Source: a virus
IMG/VR virus record: IMGVR_UViG_3300010371_000016
Coordinates: 1-44,629 of that record
DNA length: 44,629 nucleotides
Direction: 5' to 3' (one strand)
The position numbers and the translations under genes were made by a program. Position 1 is the stretch's first letter, and every line of letters starts with the position of its first letter. Below, piece by piece: positions 30,545 to 39,188 of the stretch. A model generated the notes under the pieces. The model was not told the origin of the DNA and did no database searches. It saw only the letters and a list, made by a program, of their open reading frames with translations.

Positions 30545-31110
30545 TAGCTTAACCCCATAGAGGCATCAATTTGATTGAAGGAGGCTGTATTGTCTGTATA
30601 AGCAGCCTGCTGTTGTTCAGGAGACATTGTATCATTACCACCGCCGCTGTTATTCCAAGCAGTGATACCACGACCAACAAGATTACCGATGCCACCCCAC
30701 ATTGCATTACTCTGTTGCTGATTAGCAAGGGCTCCGGATGTTTGTGCCTGAGCCGCCTGCGCAGGAGATTGTGTAGCACCTGACAGCATAGCAAGATCAT
30801 TGAATTGTTGTTGGTAGGCATTACCTCCAGCATTGGCCGCAGCTACGAGTGCGTTACCACTACCTGTATAACCCTGTGCCGCCATAGTACGACTGGCTGC
30901 TTGTTGTTCTGCCAAACCATACCCACTGTCAACGGCAGATGAGGGATTCTTCATAAGGTCGTTGAGTTGTTGCGCTGCTGCAGGTCGATAAGAGGCATAG
31001 GGATCATAAGCACCACTACTAGCACTGCCACTGGCCTTACCTCCAGAGCCACCCATCAAAGCTCCTCCAACAACAGTAACTGCCGCTGCACCTACAAGTC
31101 CCCAAGTCAT
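30544..31110 (-). CDS. Internal virion / DNA pilot-like protein (188 aa)
   Basis: Starts with a hydrophobic Gly-rich helix (GLVGAAAVTVVGGALMGGSG), followed by 'YDPYASYRPAAAQQLNDLMKNPSSAVDSGYGLAEQQ' and 'AAQGYTGSGNALVAAANAGG', a signature of P22 gp7-like / pilot-type ejection proteins in podoviruses. The amphipathic, Ala/Gln-rich composition suits a protein that leaves the capsid with DNA. GGGAG ribosome-binding site; TAATG overlap with the upstream gene. Confidence 0.8.
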   Translation of the reverse strand: MTWGLVGAAAVTVVGGALMGGSGGKASGSASSGAYDPYASYRPAAAQQLNDLMKNPSSAVDSGYGLAEQQAASRTMAAQGYTGSGNALVAAANAGGNAYQQQFNDLAMLSGATQSPAQAAQAQTSGALANQQQSNAMWGGIGNLVGRGITAWNNSGGGNDTMSPEQQQAAYTDNTASFNQIDASMGLS

Positions 31111-31562
31111 TATATATCTCCCAACAATAATTGCGAATCAAGTTCAGGGAATAGTTGTTTCTGTTCCTGAGGACGTATAAATATATTTTCCAGTATTTCC
31201 TGACTTGTTTCATTGTTCGGGTTTGGGTGAGTAGTCATCCAAATTGTATCGGTATGCATTAGAAGACATTTCTGCTCTCCTGCCATACTCTCAAATGTGC
31301 AGGGACCTTCCAAGTCTTGACGACCATAAATAGTCCAAAGGGTTACACGACCCTTTATAATAGTATTAAGGTGTCGAGTTGCATGTACCTTCCCAATAAC
31401 ACGGGAACCTGCGGGCATGAATATCTCTCTCTGATAAATACCTGGAGAGAAGTAATGCTTTACCTTAAACTCAAGCTGAGGTAAAGTTTTAAGATAGGCA
31501 ACGGCATGATTAATATCAGATACTGTGGGTGCATAATTAGGTAAAACTCTAAATATATTCAT
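31110..31562 (-). CDS. Cupin-like protein (150 aa)
   Basis: Residues 45-125 read as a beta helix or cupin barrel: IYQREIFMPAGSRVIGKVHA, 'TRHLNTIIKGRVTLWTIYGRQD' and 'TFESMAGEQKCLLMHTDTIW', which correspond to the Gly-rich turns and His-containing strands of cupins. Phage cupin-like proteins are known near tail genes, without a clear role. The 80 nt before the start are AT-rich and hold no gene. Confidence 0.65.
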   Translation of the reverse strand: MNIFRVLPNYAPTVSDINHAVAYLKTLPQLEFKVKHYFSPGIYQREIFMPAGSRVIGKVHATRHLNTIIKGRVTLWTIYGRQDLEGPCTFESMAGEQKCLLMHTDTIWMTTHPNPNNETSQEILENIFIRPQEQKQLFPELDSQLLLGDI

Positions 31563-31644
31563 ATTAGAAATATTATCTGATTAATTTATGCATGAGGTAT
31601 ACGAGTATGTATCACTATTGCCTTTTCCATTTAACTTTCAATTA

Positions 31645-32340
31645 TCAAGAATTTGGGAAGGGTGATGTAGGAGGAGTAAAAGCTGTTATATATCTAGCTA
31701 TTCCTTTAGTCACTCTAACCTCCGCTATATTTCCCGCAAAAGGTGTGGTACCATCCCCGGTCCCGCCTATTGTTAAAGGTTTACTCCCCCCAGAATATAA
31801 GGATCCTGAAAAGCCACTACCTGTTAATAAAGATACACCATCCAACCAACAAAATACATTGGTAACATTCCTACAAATTGCTAGATGATGAAATACATTC
31901 TGTGTGAACTGTGATCCAGAGGATAGAAGATTTAAATCCCAGCCAGAAGCGGCTAAAGACATTAATACTCCTATATTATTTCCGGTTGAATAAATCTCAA
32001 AAGCTCCATAGGTTGCAGCAGTAGATACTCGGGATAAAATAGCCGAGGTGGCGCTACCTGTACTATATACCCAACATTCTAAGGTAAAATCACCGGAACC
32101 AAAATCCCAATCCACATTGCTAGAAGATATAATTGAGGAGGAAGCTCCACTAAATAAGGCAGAACTACCATTAAATTTATAAATAGTAGTACTTGTTATA
32201 GCACTCCCAACAGCAGTAAATATATGACCTTTTATATCAGGAAAAGTTGTTCCACCATTACTACCATTCATATGAAGTAAGGCGGTTACGTAGGAAAAAT
32301 AAGGATCATGTGATCCCAGGCAACCTATAAGGGCGCTCAT
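31645..32340 (-). CDS. LamG / concanavalin A-like lectin domain tail protein (231 aa)
   Basis: ATG at 32340 overlaps the previous stop (ATGA); another ATG at 32352 would add four residues. Residues about 20-215 show the laminin-G-like pattern: 'LLHMNGSNGGTTFPD', 'KFNGSSALFSG', 'WDFGSGDFTLECWVYSTG', 'FHHLAICRNVTNVFCWLDGV' and 'PLTIGGTGDGTTPFAGNIAEVRVTKGIARY'. Such lectin-like folds at the tail bind surface sugars, so this is a good receptor-binding candidate. Confidence 0.8.
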   Translation of the reverse strand: MSALIGCLGSHDPYFSYVTALLHMNGSNGGTTFPDIKGHIFTAVGSAITSTTIYKFNGSSALFSGASSSIISSSNVDWDFGSGDFTLECWVYSTGSATSAILSRVSTAATYGAFEIYSTGNNIGVLMSLAASGWDLNLLSSGSQFTQNVFHHLAICRNVTNVFCWLDGVSLLTGSGFSGSLYSGGSKPLTIGGTGDGTTPFAGNIAEVRVTKGIARYITAFTPPTSPFPNS

Positions 32341-32861
32341 GGAATTACCCATTCATCAGTACCAATCTTTAATAAAGACCTAACACCATATTGAGATGCA
32401 GATGTTGCAGTACTCGGTACACGTAAAGTTACACCACTAATACCTACTACCGTTACAACACCTGCACCATACTGCATCCAATATATAGTTGTATTTATAG
32501 GAAAGGCTACACTACTATTAAGTGGAATAGTTAGGGTAATTGCAGATGCATTATTAAGGGATATAAGCTTATTCTGATCTCCTATTACGAGTGTGTATGT
32601 CGTACCGGTCTGTGTATTTATACCAGCAAAACCTAAGGAGTTATATAGATCGGTTTGACTAGATAATGTACCAGTAATAGTACCCCATATAGCAGTACCT
32701 GCTGCGGCAATAGGAATACCTCCAGCCGTTGATCCATCTCCAATATATGCTGTATTTAGGGTAGTGTCAAAACAAATCTCCCCTACCAGCAAAGTAACTG
32801 CCATTCGCTGGGTAGTTGTTCCCCTAGCTACCTGTATGGAACCTAAAAGAGTAAGGCTCAT
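32337..32861 (-). CDS. Tail fibre-type protein with major-tropism-determinant-like N-terminus (174 aa)
   Basis: 'LLGSIQVARGTTTQRMAVTLLVGEICFDTTLNTAYIGDGSTAGGIPI' is the phage tail repeat ('Q.RRGT..Q.....L..GE..YDT....+.iGDG.T.GG') that forms the shaft of many fibres and the N-terminus of Mtd. The remainder is beta-rich with a short receptor-proximal domain. Small for a fibre, it probably trimerises. Confidence 0.75.
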   Translation of the reverse strand: MSLTLLGSIQVARGTTTQRMAVTLLVGEICFDTTLNTAYIGDGSTAGGIPIAAAGTAIWGTITGTLSSQTDLYNSLGFAGINTQTGTTYTLVIGDQNKLISLNNASAITLTIPLNSSVAFPINTTIYWMQYGAGVVTVVGISGVTLRVPSTATSASQYGVRSLLKIGTDEWVIP

Positions 32862-33310
32862 ACATGTACCGTCCCTGCATCATATTGGTCAGATTCTCGA
32901 AAAGGAAGGGCTCCTCCATCTATTATATCATCATAGGTAGTCGCAATACTACCTCCATTAAAATTCAGTATACCATAACCAGCACTACCTGCGGTGCCAT
33001 TACTTGCCGACGTCAGTCGTCCATCTGCCTGTACCGTCAAGGTTGCATTTGTATATGTTCCTGGGGTAACTGTCGTAGTTACGGGATTATATCCCCAGGT
33101 TGTACCATTCCAATATACGTAACTACTGGTACCTCCAGAAGGTTTTGGTAATGTAGAAATGCCTACAAGAGTTGCATTTAATACATTAATTTTAATCTGT
33201 GCGTTAGTAAGCCACTGATTCCAAGTAAATGTAACCTGCCCAGTATCCTTATCTGCAATAGGTACTGTGTTAGGAGTATTAGCAAGATTATTAGATTGTG
33301 TAGAACCCAT
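32858..33310 (-). CDS. Putative tail fibre or tail assembly protein (150 aa)
   Basis: Contains 'DKDTGQVTFTWNQWLTNAQIKINVLN' and 'TPGTYTNATLTVQADGRLTSASNG', the latter a common shaft motif in phage fibre proteins. TAATG-type linkage to the gp10-like gene and overlap with the next fibre gene. Beta-rich throughout. Confidence 0.65.
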   Translation of the reverse strand: MGSTQSNNLANTPNTVPIADKDTGQVTFTWNQWLTNAQIKINVLNATLVGISTLPKPSGGTSSYVYWNGTTWGYNPVTTTVTPGTYTNATLTVQADGRLTSASNGTAGSAGYGILNFNGGSIATTYDDIIDGGALPFRESDQYDAGTVHV

Positions 33311-34746
33311 TACAGTGTTCCTACGTCAAATGATAATTCCACGCCTTTCAATCGGAAGGGAAGATTATTATTGATTGTATATTTAAAGGCACGCCTCTTG
33401 AAGGTACCACAATTAGGTAATGTAGGGAAGGGAAGGGACATATCAATTTTCCTTGGTTGTGACCAAGTTTGGTAATCGTCGTCACTTACCTGCAAATACA
33501 TTATTGCTCCTGTTACCTGATCCGTATCATGTATCATCATACCAAGGGTTTTTCTACGGGAAGAACCGGCATCAAATAGAGGTGTGATAAAAGTAACAGG
33601 CATCACAAGGGTATCGTCGGTCAAATAATTAGGACCTGCATAATACAAAGTCCCATTACTTTCATGCTGCAATATATGATTCCCGGCAGAGTCTCGGCAA
33701 GAGGCAACAATAGGAACATAATTCCCATTTGTATCCGTCCACTGTGTCCACCTATCCTGTGAAAGATCATAGGCAAGTGTAAGGTTGGCATTTTTAATTG
33801 TAAGAACATAAAAGGAATGCCCATTACATTTAATCTGCCAACTATATACAATTGATAGGTCAATTTGATTGAGAAGTCTATCTATTGCAGCATCAGAAAT
33901 AATCCTAGGTTGAGTCTTATCCATCATTATGATTTGATTGGAGGCAGACCTATTTGTACTTATCCAGAATAATACTTCCCCAATGGATTGAACACTATCG
34001 GCGGAGGCACAACCATAATTCAACTTACCGGCGGGATAAAACTGAAGTGGTGACCCAGAAGGATTACCTACATCACTAAAAAATTCCGTTGTCCATTCCT
34101 TCATCGCCACAACATACACAAGTTGTTTCGAGAGATAAACACCACTATCAGGCTCAATCTGTGCTGTGATAAAATCAAGAGGATCCCAATCCCCCGTAAC
34201 GGATACACTATTTGGTACACTACCCCAAATTACCGCAGGTGTAATATTCGTACCGAAAAAATGCTGCATTACATATGTTGCACCATTCAGATAGGCAAGC
34301 CCCTTCGTTGTATACTGAGGATAGTTAGCATTAATTGAATGAAGATTAGCAGTTAAAAGGCCTGTATCATCGTAAGCGTATCCTTGTGCACCATTTTGCA
34401 ATACCATTTTTGGCGTTGCTCCCATAATACTACTGAAGGAATAAACACCTCCAGTACCATCAAGGCCTGTTGCAACAGAGGCAAGATTTTTATAAAGAGT
34501 AGTTCCAAAAATGGAATAGACATTACCATTCCAATAATATACACCTCGTCCAGCGGCAGCCCCAGCGGCAGGAAGTCCCCAAGTCAACATACCTGGGCGA
34601 CGGTACACATGAGTAGCTTCATTGTGACCTACCTCCACGTAACAATTAATGAGTCGTGCATCTTTCCCCGTTGAATTATCCCTATTCTCTGGGCCTGCAA
34701 CAAGGGGAAGTCGCATAGGTACTGCAACTGTTTGCGCCTGTCCCAT
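33310..34746 (-). CDS. P22 gp10-like tail neck / DNA stabilisation protein (478 aa)
   Basis: The opening 'VAVPMRLPLVAGPENRDNSTGKDARLINCYVEVGHN' followed by 'YRRPGML' and 'GAAAGRGVYYWNGNVYSIFG' is the pattern of the P22 gp10 (packaged DNA stabilisation) family; the length (P22 gp10, 472 aa) also agrees. Gp10 forms the hexameric plug-side ring under gp4. Directly follows the gp4-like gene with a TAATG overlap, as in P22 order (4 then 10). Confidence 0.82.
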   Translation of the reverse strand: MGQAQTVAVPMRLPLVAGPENRDNSTGKDARLINCYVEVGHNEATHVYRRPGMLTWGLPAAGAAAGRGVYYWNGNVYSIFGTTLYKNLASVATGLDGTGGVYSFSSIMGATPKMVLQNGAQGYAYDDTGLLTANLHSINANYPQYTTKGLAYLNGATYVMQHFFGTNITPAVIWGSVPNSVSVTGDWDPLDFITAQIEPDSGVYLSKQLVYVVAMKEWTTEFFSDVGNPSGSPLQFYPAGKLNYGCASADSVQSIGEVLFWISTNRSASNQIIMMDKTQPRIISDAAIDRLLNQIDLSIVYSWQIKCNGHSFYVLTIKNANLTLAYDLSQDRWTQWTDTNGNYVPIVASCRDSAGNHILQHESNGTLYYAGPNYLTDDTLVMPVTFITPLFDAGSSRRKTLGMMIHDTDQVTGAIMYLQVSDDDYQTWSQPRKIDMSLPFPTLPNCGTFKRRAFKYTINNNLPFRLKGVELSFDVGTL

Positions 34747-35465
34747 TAACGAAACCTTCCAGAGGTATTATAGAAACGACTATCCACAGCGAATAATGTA
34801 GAGGCATCCTCCACATCAAAATTCTCTAAGGTATTTCGATAGGCAGTTGCCCTCTCTTGACACCTCTGCATTATGATTTGCGGCTGTCCGGTGCAAATAT
34901 CATCTGCCAATCCCCACCTCAGGGCCATCCTCCATTCTTGCGGGAAGGAAGTATTATCCGTCAAGAGGATTGGATTCGTTGCCTGAACACGCATAAGAAA
35001 AGTTGCGGTATTTAATACCTCCGTATTATCGGGGGCAGGCCACAAATTTAAATTAAGGGCATATGACTGCTTGTCGGGGAAGAATGAATTAATGGTACCT
35101 GAATTACCGGATACCTGTGAAAGGCGTTCCCATTCATCCCTACTCAACAATACAAGAGGCCTTCTTGTATTAGAAGTATTAAGTACAAACCCCGACAATA
35201 CTTGAAGGGGCTTGGCCATCGTCACTGCGGGACCAATCGGTCCTATAACATACTGTGTCTGGTTTAGGACAAGGGGAACTGTTACCTCCTCCTGAAGGAA
35301 CAACTTGATACCTTGTGTTTGCCACAAGTTGATAATGTCACAGAGGCGTCTCATATGAATCGACAACTGCTCTGAGTTCGCCTCCGCACCTTCCTGTAGA
35401 TAGCCGGCATCAAACATGGCATCATTGATAATACCATAGGCTGTATTGGAGGTAGAGTTCGCCAT
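34746..35465 (-). CDS. P22 gp4-like tail accessory / head completion protein (239 aa)
   Basis: 'AYGIINDAMFDAGYLQEGAEANSEQLSIHMRRLCDIINLWQTQGIKLFLQEE' matches the gp4-like family: an N-terminal helical region with 'DA....G......D....A+RRL..ML..W...GI..F', then a region with 'LPQEW..AL+WGLADD'. In P22, gp4 binds the portal and starts tail assembly. Together with the gp10-like gene this defines a P22-type tail. Confidence 0.82.
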   Translation of the reverse strand: MANSTSNTAYGIINDAMFDAGYLQEGAEANSEQLSIHMRRLCDIINLWQTQGIKLFLQEEVTVPLVLNQTQYVIGPIGPAVTMAKPLQVLSGFVLNTSNTRRPLVLLSRDEWERLSQVSGNSGTINSFFPDKQSYALNLNLWPAPDNTEVLNTATFLMRVQATNPILLTDNTSFPQEWRMALRWGLADDICTGQPQIIMQRCQERATAYRNTLENFDVEDASTLFAVDSRFYNTSGRFR

Positions 35466-35468
35466 AGG

Positions 35469-35903
35469 TTACGCCGGGTAAATAGGTTGGAGTTTTACAC
35501 ATTCTACAATACAAGCAAAGGTCCAAAAATTGCCTGCCTGTGCTGTTGCCCCGGTGGCACCCGTTGTACCAAATAAAATATTACCCGTCTTACCAACCCC
35601 GGCATTATTAGTAATACCCCCAAAATTGGAAAACTCATTATCGTCACCTCCTGCCATACCCCAAAAAAGTACAGGGGCAGTAGCATCCCACCACAACTGA
35701 ACATCCAAGGGGCATCCATGAGGAAGGGAAAATTTAACTCTATCCACACGGAGAGCGAGACAAGGAGGATTCATAGTAGCAATATTAGTCAAAGCAATAG
35801 GAGCAATGTCGGTCGGTGCTGTAAGATCAATCTCACCAGTAACCCGAATAACAAAGTTCCTCATACCATCCCTAAGAATTTGGGTATTGTATGAGTTGGC
35901 CAT
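35469..35903 (-). CDS. Hypothetical structural protein (144 aa)
   Basis: Beta-rich protein with 'FVIRVTGEIDLTAPTDIAPIALTNIA', a strand pattern seen in phage structural proteins located between the capsid and gp4-like genes. Begins 2 nt after the preceding gene. Probably capsid- or connector-associated. Confidence 0.65.
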   Translation of the reverse strand: MANSYNTQILRDGMRNFVIRVTGEIDLTAPTDIAPIALTNIATMNPPCLALRVDRVKFSLPHGCPLDVQLWWDATAPVLFWGMAGGDDNEFSNFGGITNNAGVGKTGNILFGTTGATGATAQAGNFWTFACIVECVKLQPIYPA

Positions 35904-35905
35904 GA

Positions 35906-36649
35906 TTAACGCTCCTGCGCTGCATACATGAAGTCCGCATTTCCAGTAATTGCAGCGGCGGTGGCACCATTACCAATTGAAATGGTGGGATTCAACAGGA
36001 CAGCAGTCATTGTTCCCGTCAAGGAGGAAGCAAGAATCTTTCCAGTAGGTCCAAGAATATCGGTATTCTGTCTCTGCTGCCCAATCAAATTATTACCTGC
36101 GTAGATCAAAATATTACCGAGGCGATCGACGGTGAAGCCAAGGTCAATATCAGTGTTGGCAGTTAGCAACCCCGACAAGGTAACCGTACCAATAACAACA
36201 CTACCAGTAACCACAGTAACAACAATGTTGGTGGAGGCAGCAGCCTTCAGGAAATAGATGCCATCCGTAATAGTTGTGAAAGGGGTCGTGGTTGTATCAA
36301 TAAGACCTGCAATAAACGTATCATTAGTAATGTTATCAATTTGCAGGCGGCACAGGTAAGCCAACTTCTTGGTAGCAGTGTATTGGAAAGAAGCTACCGG
36401 AAGTTGAATAGTGGGATAACTTGCTGCGGTGGCGGCTGTGGTAAAGAGGATACGACCGCCAGAACCCTTCGTTGCCGTTGCAGCAATAGAACCTCCAGAT
36501 GCCGTTGCTGTGTAAAGGGCTGCATTATATGGAAGGAAGTCATCCTCATAATATGCATAGAAGAAGGGATCAGGAACACCAATCTGACCGAGAGGTTGAT
36601 AGGTTGCATCTTGAGTAAAGCCGGCGGTGAGACGAACTGGATTGCCCAT
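35906..36649 (-). CDS. Jelly-roll type structural protein (247 aa)
   Basis: A beta-rich protein with 'DDFLPYNAALYTATASGGSIAATATKGSGGRILFTTA' and a sequence of strands ending 'ADFMYAAQE'. This resembles the concanavalin-like jelly-roll decoration or structural proteins of podoviruses. Leader of the gene contains a palindrome and a strong hairpin. GGACA ribosome-binding site. Role inferred. Confidence 0.65.
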   Translation of the reverse strand: MGNPVRLTAGFTQDATYQPLGQIGVPDPFFYAYYEDDFLPYNAALYTATASGGSIAATATKGSGGRILFTTAATAASYPTIQLPVASFQYTATKKLAYLCRLQIDNITNDTFIAGLIDTTTTPFTTITDGIYFLKAAASTNIVVTVVTGSVVIGTVTLSGLLTANTDIDLGFTVDRLGNILIYAGNNLIGQQRQNTDILGPTGKILASSLTGTMTAVLLNPTISIGNGATAAAITGNADFMYAAQER

Positions 36650-36685
36650 TTTATTTGTCCTGATGATAACGCCATTATGGAAAGG

Positions 36686-36714
36686 CGTCCCCTACTCATA
36701 GAAGGAGTGGGGAC
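36686..36714 (-). promoter_or_regulatory. Stem-loop in the leader of the 247-aa gene
   Basis: CGTCCCC/GGGGACG and ACTC/GAGT form an 11-bp stem with one bulged base and a 7-nt loop, 37 nt before the start codon on the minus strand. Could be a partial terminator after the capsid block or an RNA processing site. Few T follow, so not a clear intrinsic terminator. Confidence 0.5.
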
Positions 36715-36726
36715 GTTATACACCGC

Positions 36727-36741
36727 GTAACAATTTGTTAC
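36727..36741. repeat. GTAACAA palindrome, copy 7 of 8
   Basis: GTAACAATTTGTTAC, between the basic 61-aa gene and the leader hairpin. Confidence 0.9.
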
Positions 36742-36746
36742 CTCAC

Positions 36747-36932
36747 TTACTTCTTTTTACCTCTCTTATGTCCGTGATAGTTTTTCTGCCCAGGAGCGGC
36801 TTGTGCAAGGCGTGCCATCTTACCAATAACTCCACCAGGAACACCTTGTGCCTTCATCTGGGCAGCACGGCCACCATGCCCTAACTTATTACTCTTTCCT
36901 TTATAGGAACCGGACTTCTTAATAGTGGCCAT
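36747..36932 (-). CDS. Small basic virion-associated protein (61 aa)
   Basis: Extremely Lys/Gly-rich: 'KKSGSYKGKSNKLGHGGRAAQMKAQGVPGGVIGKMARLAQAAPGQKNYHGHKRGKKK' in parts. The pattern 'GSY+GKSNKLG.GGRAAQ.KA.GVPGGVIG..AR.A.AAPGQKNYHG' is widespread beside capsid genes. Suited to binding packaged DNA. It lies just after the 62-aa gene downstream of the capsid. Confidence 0.75.
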   Translation of the reverse strand: MATIKKSGSYKGKSNKLGHGGRAAQMKAQGVPGGVIGKMARLAQAAPGQKNYHGHKRGKKK

Positions 36933-36942
36933 ACATTACTCC

Positions 36943-37131
36943 TTACGACTCCTTAACTACAAACCAACGGGTGCTGGTGAGGAAGTCACTGAACATTGAG
37001 GTAGGATAATCCAAGGGAACAGATTTTAACAAAATATCTGGTTGTCCCTCAGGATATCCCTTATCCCAAACCTCAACAACTACTTTATATGTAGAAGTGT
37101 CGGCATTTTCAATACGAACATGTTTGGTCAT
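36943..37131 (-). CDS. Conserved small protein downstream of the capsid (62 aa)
   Basis: 'TKHVRIENADTSTYKVVVEVWDKG...LDYPTSMFSDFLTSTRWFVVKE' is a beta-sandwich-like pattern often encoded right after major capsid genes in podoviruses. GGAGATAGG ribosome-binding site. Perhaps a decoration protein; function unproven. Confidence 0.7.
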   Translation of the reverse strand: MTKHVRIENADTSTYKVVVEVWDKGYPEGQPDILLKSVPLDYPTSMFSDFLTSTRWFVVKES

Positions 37132-37144
37132 AACCTATCTCCTA

Positions 37145-38062
37145 TCAGGGACCATTGCTACCATAGATACCACGTGGATCGGTACAACCGAGCGAGAACC
37201 TCATGTAACTAGCTGCCTTAGCATTCTTCGTATCGAAGTCATTATCCTGAGCGAACTCAGGTTTGGCCCTCCAAAAAAACCTCATACCATTCGGTACATT
37301 AGTACGGACAAACCATGCACTCGGCTGAGTAAAGTAATGATTCAACTTCACACCCTTCGGGAATGCTCCGGTAGCCTTCAACACATTAATGTTGTTGTTT
37401 GCCGTATCACTCTGAAGGACACTCTTGAGGATTCGCTCCGCATTATAATGTTCCTGCGGTGCAATATGCAACGACTGCCCCATCGCCGCAACCCTCAAAC
37501 CCTTATCCGAGGTCATCTGCATGATCTGAATGCCCATGTCCTCAAGGGCCGCCTCACTCAAATCGGCACCGGGAGTCAAGGCATTACTGAAGGTACCTCC
37601 ACTCACTTGCACATGTGCCGCACTAATCAACGGCTGTCCATCAGGCATTGCGAAGAAGGAACTATTAAATGCATTATTGTAAAGGAAAGCAGAGACATTT
37701 TCCACCGTCTGATTCATTGAAAATGCATTCGCCTTTGCACGCCGAGTTGCAACCTCCTTATACAAATTATCCTGAATCTCCTCATGAGTTACAATGAAAC
37801 CGAGACCATACGCAATATGCGTGTAACGAGTTACATAGCCTTGCTCCTCACCATCATACTCGACTGGTGCACCCTGCCCTTTAACAGTTGCAAGGCCAAA
37901 CCCAGTGACCTGCACATCCTCCTCATAGGCCTTCTTTGAGGTCTCACACTCATAGAGGTCCGTATATTCCACCGGATGTTCATTATACATCTGACCCCAT
38001 ACGGTATGAACACCAGGCCAAAGTAGTTTCGGGTGGGTACCAGTATTAATTACGCCTGCCAT
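37145..38062 (-). CDS. Major capsid protein (305 aa)
   Basis: Matches a well-known podovirus capsid type: 'HPKLLWPGVHTVWGQMYNEHPVEYTDLYECETSKKAYEEDVQVTGFGLATVKGQGAPVEYD', 'TRYTHIAYGLGFIVTHEEIQDNLY' and 'GMRFFWRAKPEFAQDNDFDTKNAKAASYMRFSLGCTDPRGIYGSN'. HK97-fold is expected from the family and from the scaffold and portal next to it. It has a strong AAGGAG ribosome-binding site, consistent with the most abundant virion protein. No protease gene or prohead protease domain is visible, so maturation may be protease-free. Confidence 0.88.
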   Translation of the reverse strand: MAGVINTGTHPKLLWPGVHTVWGQMYNEHPVEYTDLYECETSKKAYEEDVQVTGFGLATVKGQGAPVEYDGEEQGYVTRYTHIAYGLGFIVTHEEIQDNLYKEVATRRAKANAFSMNQTVENVSAFLYNNAFNSSFFAMPDGQPLISAAHVQVSGGTFSNALTPGADLSEAALEDMGIQIMQMTSDKGLRVAAMGQSLHIAPQEHYNAERILKSVLQSDTANNNINVLKATGAFPKGVKLNHYFTQPSAWFVRTNVPNGMRFFWRAKPEFAQDNDFDTKNAKAASYMRFSLGCTDPRGIYGSNGP

Positions 38063-38073
38063 AGGTTATCTCC

Positions 38074-38676
38074 TTAGACGCCAGCCGTTGCGGCGGCAAG
38101 TTCGTGTACGTTGATCTTGACAAGCCACTTGGCATTACCGCCGAAGGAATTATCAGAACTACGATCCAACCCAAGCAGGCGAACTTGCAGGGTACTAGTG
38201 GTTGCGGGTGCATTATCCGTGGTGCTACACAACTGCCAACCAGAGGAGAAGCCATTATTCGTTCCGAGGAACAAATTCTGGTTAAATCCAATGGCAGCGG
38301 CGGTCATCTGCGTACCATTGGTATGTTCCTGAACCTTGAAAATAAGGTCGGGAGAGTCGGCAACGATAGCATACCAATCAGTTGCCTGAGCGGCCGCCGG
38401 ACGTGTGGTACTATTCAAGTTGAGGGGATTTGCAATCAACCCCTCTGCGGTGCCAAGACCCATGATAACGCCACGGATGGCACCGGTTGCTGCTGCGAGA
38501 GTAATACCAGGAACACCATTTGCATCACCACTGCCACTACTAACAACAGGATCACCAATGGCATAGCCATGAGTGTCCGCAGCTGCGATCTGATAGATGT
38601 TACCCTGGCCGTTATATGGCGCCCCAGTTAGATGTTTAACGGGGGACAGACCATTAGGGCGATTTACATTTGCCAT
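38074..38676 (-). CDS. Capsid-associated / decoration protein (200 aa)
   Basis: Opens 'ANVNRPNGLSPVKHLTGAPYNGQGNIYQI', then 'GDPVVSSGSGDANGVPGITLAAATGAIRGVIMGLG', 'DWYAIVADSPDLIFKVQE' and 'LLGLDRSSDNSFGGNAKWLVKINVHEL'. This set of motifs appears in phage virion proteins encoded directly before the major capsid gene in similar phages. Beta-rich; likely a head decoration or cement protein. Role inferred. Confidence 0.75.
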   Translation of the reverse strand: MANVNRPNGLSPVKHLTGAPYNGQGNIYQIAAADTHGYAIGDPVVSSGSGDANGVPGITLAAATGAIRGVIMGLGTAEGLIANPLNLNSTTRPAAAQATDWYAIVADSPDLIFKVQEHTNGTQMTAAAIGFNQNLFLGTNNGFSSGWQLCSTTDNAPATTSTLQVRLLGLDRSSDNSFGGNAKWLVKINVHELAAATAGV

Positions 38677-38688
38677 AGGGGTTTCCCA

Positions 38689-39186
38689 TTATGATTTTCG
38701 AGTGAATAGGCTATTTTTACCAGTACGTTTATCAATGTATCGTCTCTTCCTGTCCTCGCCTGACTCACCTGAACTATCACTACCTATGGTACCGCCTTGC
38801 AATGTATTCGCTAATTCATCTGATTGTTTACCCAACAAAGATTGAGCATACTCAAAGATTTCATTGGGGCATTCCATCAGGTACATGCGTGTGGGACCTT
38901 CCCCACTTCCAATAGAGATACGGGTTCCCATATCACTATTACCTGTTTTTGAACTATCACCTGCAATGTCGAAATTATTAACGTCAACATCATCGGGGTC
39001 TACATATCTATAACCTGCCTGGACTGCCTGACTGAGCCGTGCTGGAACTCCCCGAAACCAATGCCGATGCCAGCCAGGTTTCTCCGGTACTTCCAAACGT
39101 AGAGTACCTCCCGTCATTGGCTTATATCCCTTTGGAAGGGATAACGGTGGATTGGAAGGGGACTGTTTCTCTTTCTGCACGGCCAT
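38689..39186 (-). CDS. Conserved head-module protein (165 aa)
   Basis: 'LRLEVPEKPGWHRHWFRGVPARLSQAVQAGYRYVDPDDVDV' followed by 'SDMGTRISIGSG' and 'MYLMECPNEIFEYAQSLL' matches a phage family located between scaffold and capsid genes. The C-terminus is Lys/Arg-rich (DRKRRYIDKRTGKNSLFTRK). Its exact role in head assembly is not known to me. Confidence 0.75.
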   Translation of the reverse strand: MAVQKEKQSPSNPPLSLPKGYKPMTGGTLRLEVPEKPGWHRHWFRGVPARLSQAVQAGYRYVDPDDVDVNNFDIAGDSSKTGNSDMGTRISIGSGEGPTRMYLMECPNEIFEYAQSLLGKQSDELANTLQGGTIGSDSSGESGEDRKRRYIDKRTGKNSLFTRKS

Positions 39187-39188
39187 AA

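Noticed and set aside
31594-31644. A 14-codon frame and AT-rich promoter-like sequence before the cupin-like gene
   Set aside because: Too short and without a ribosome-binding site; the -35/-10 match is poor.
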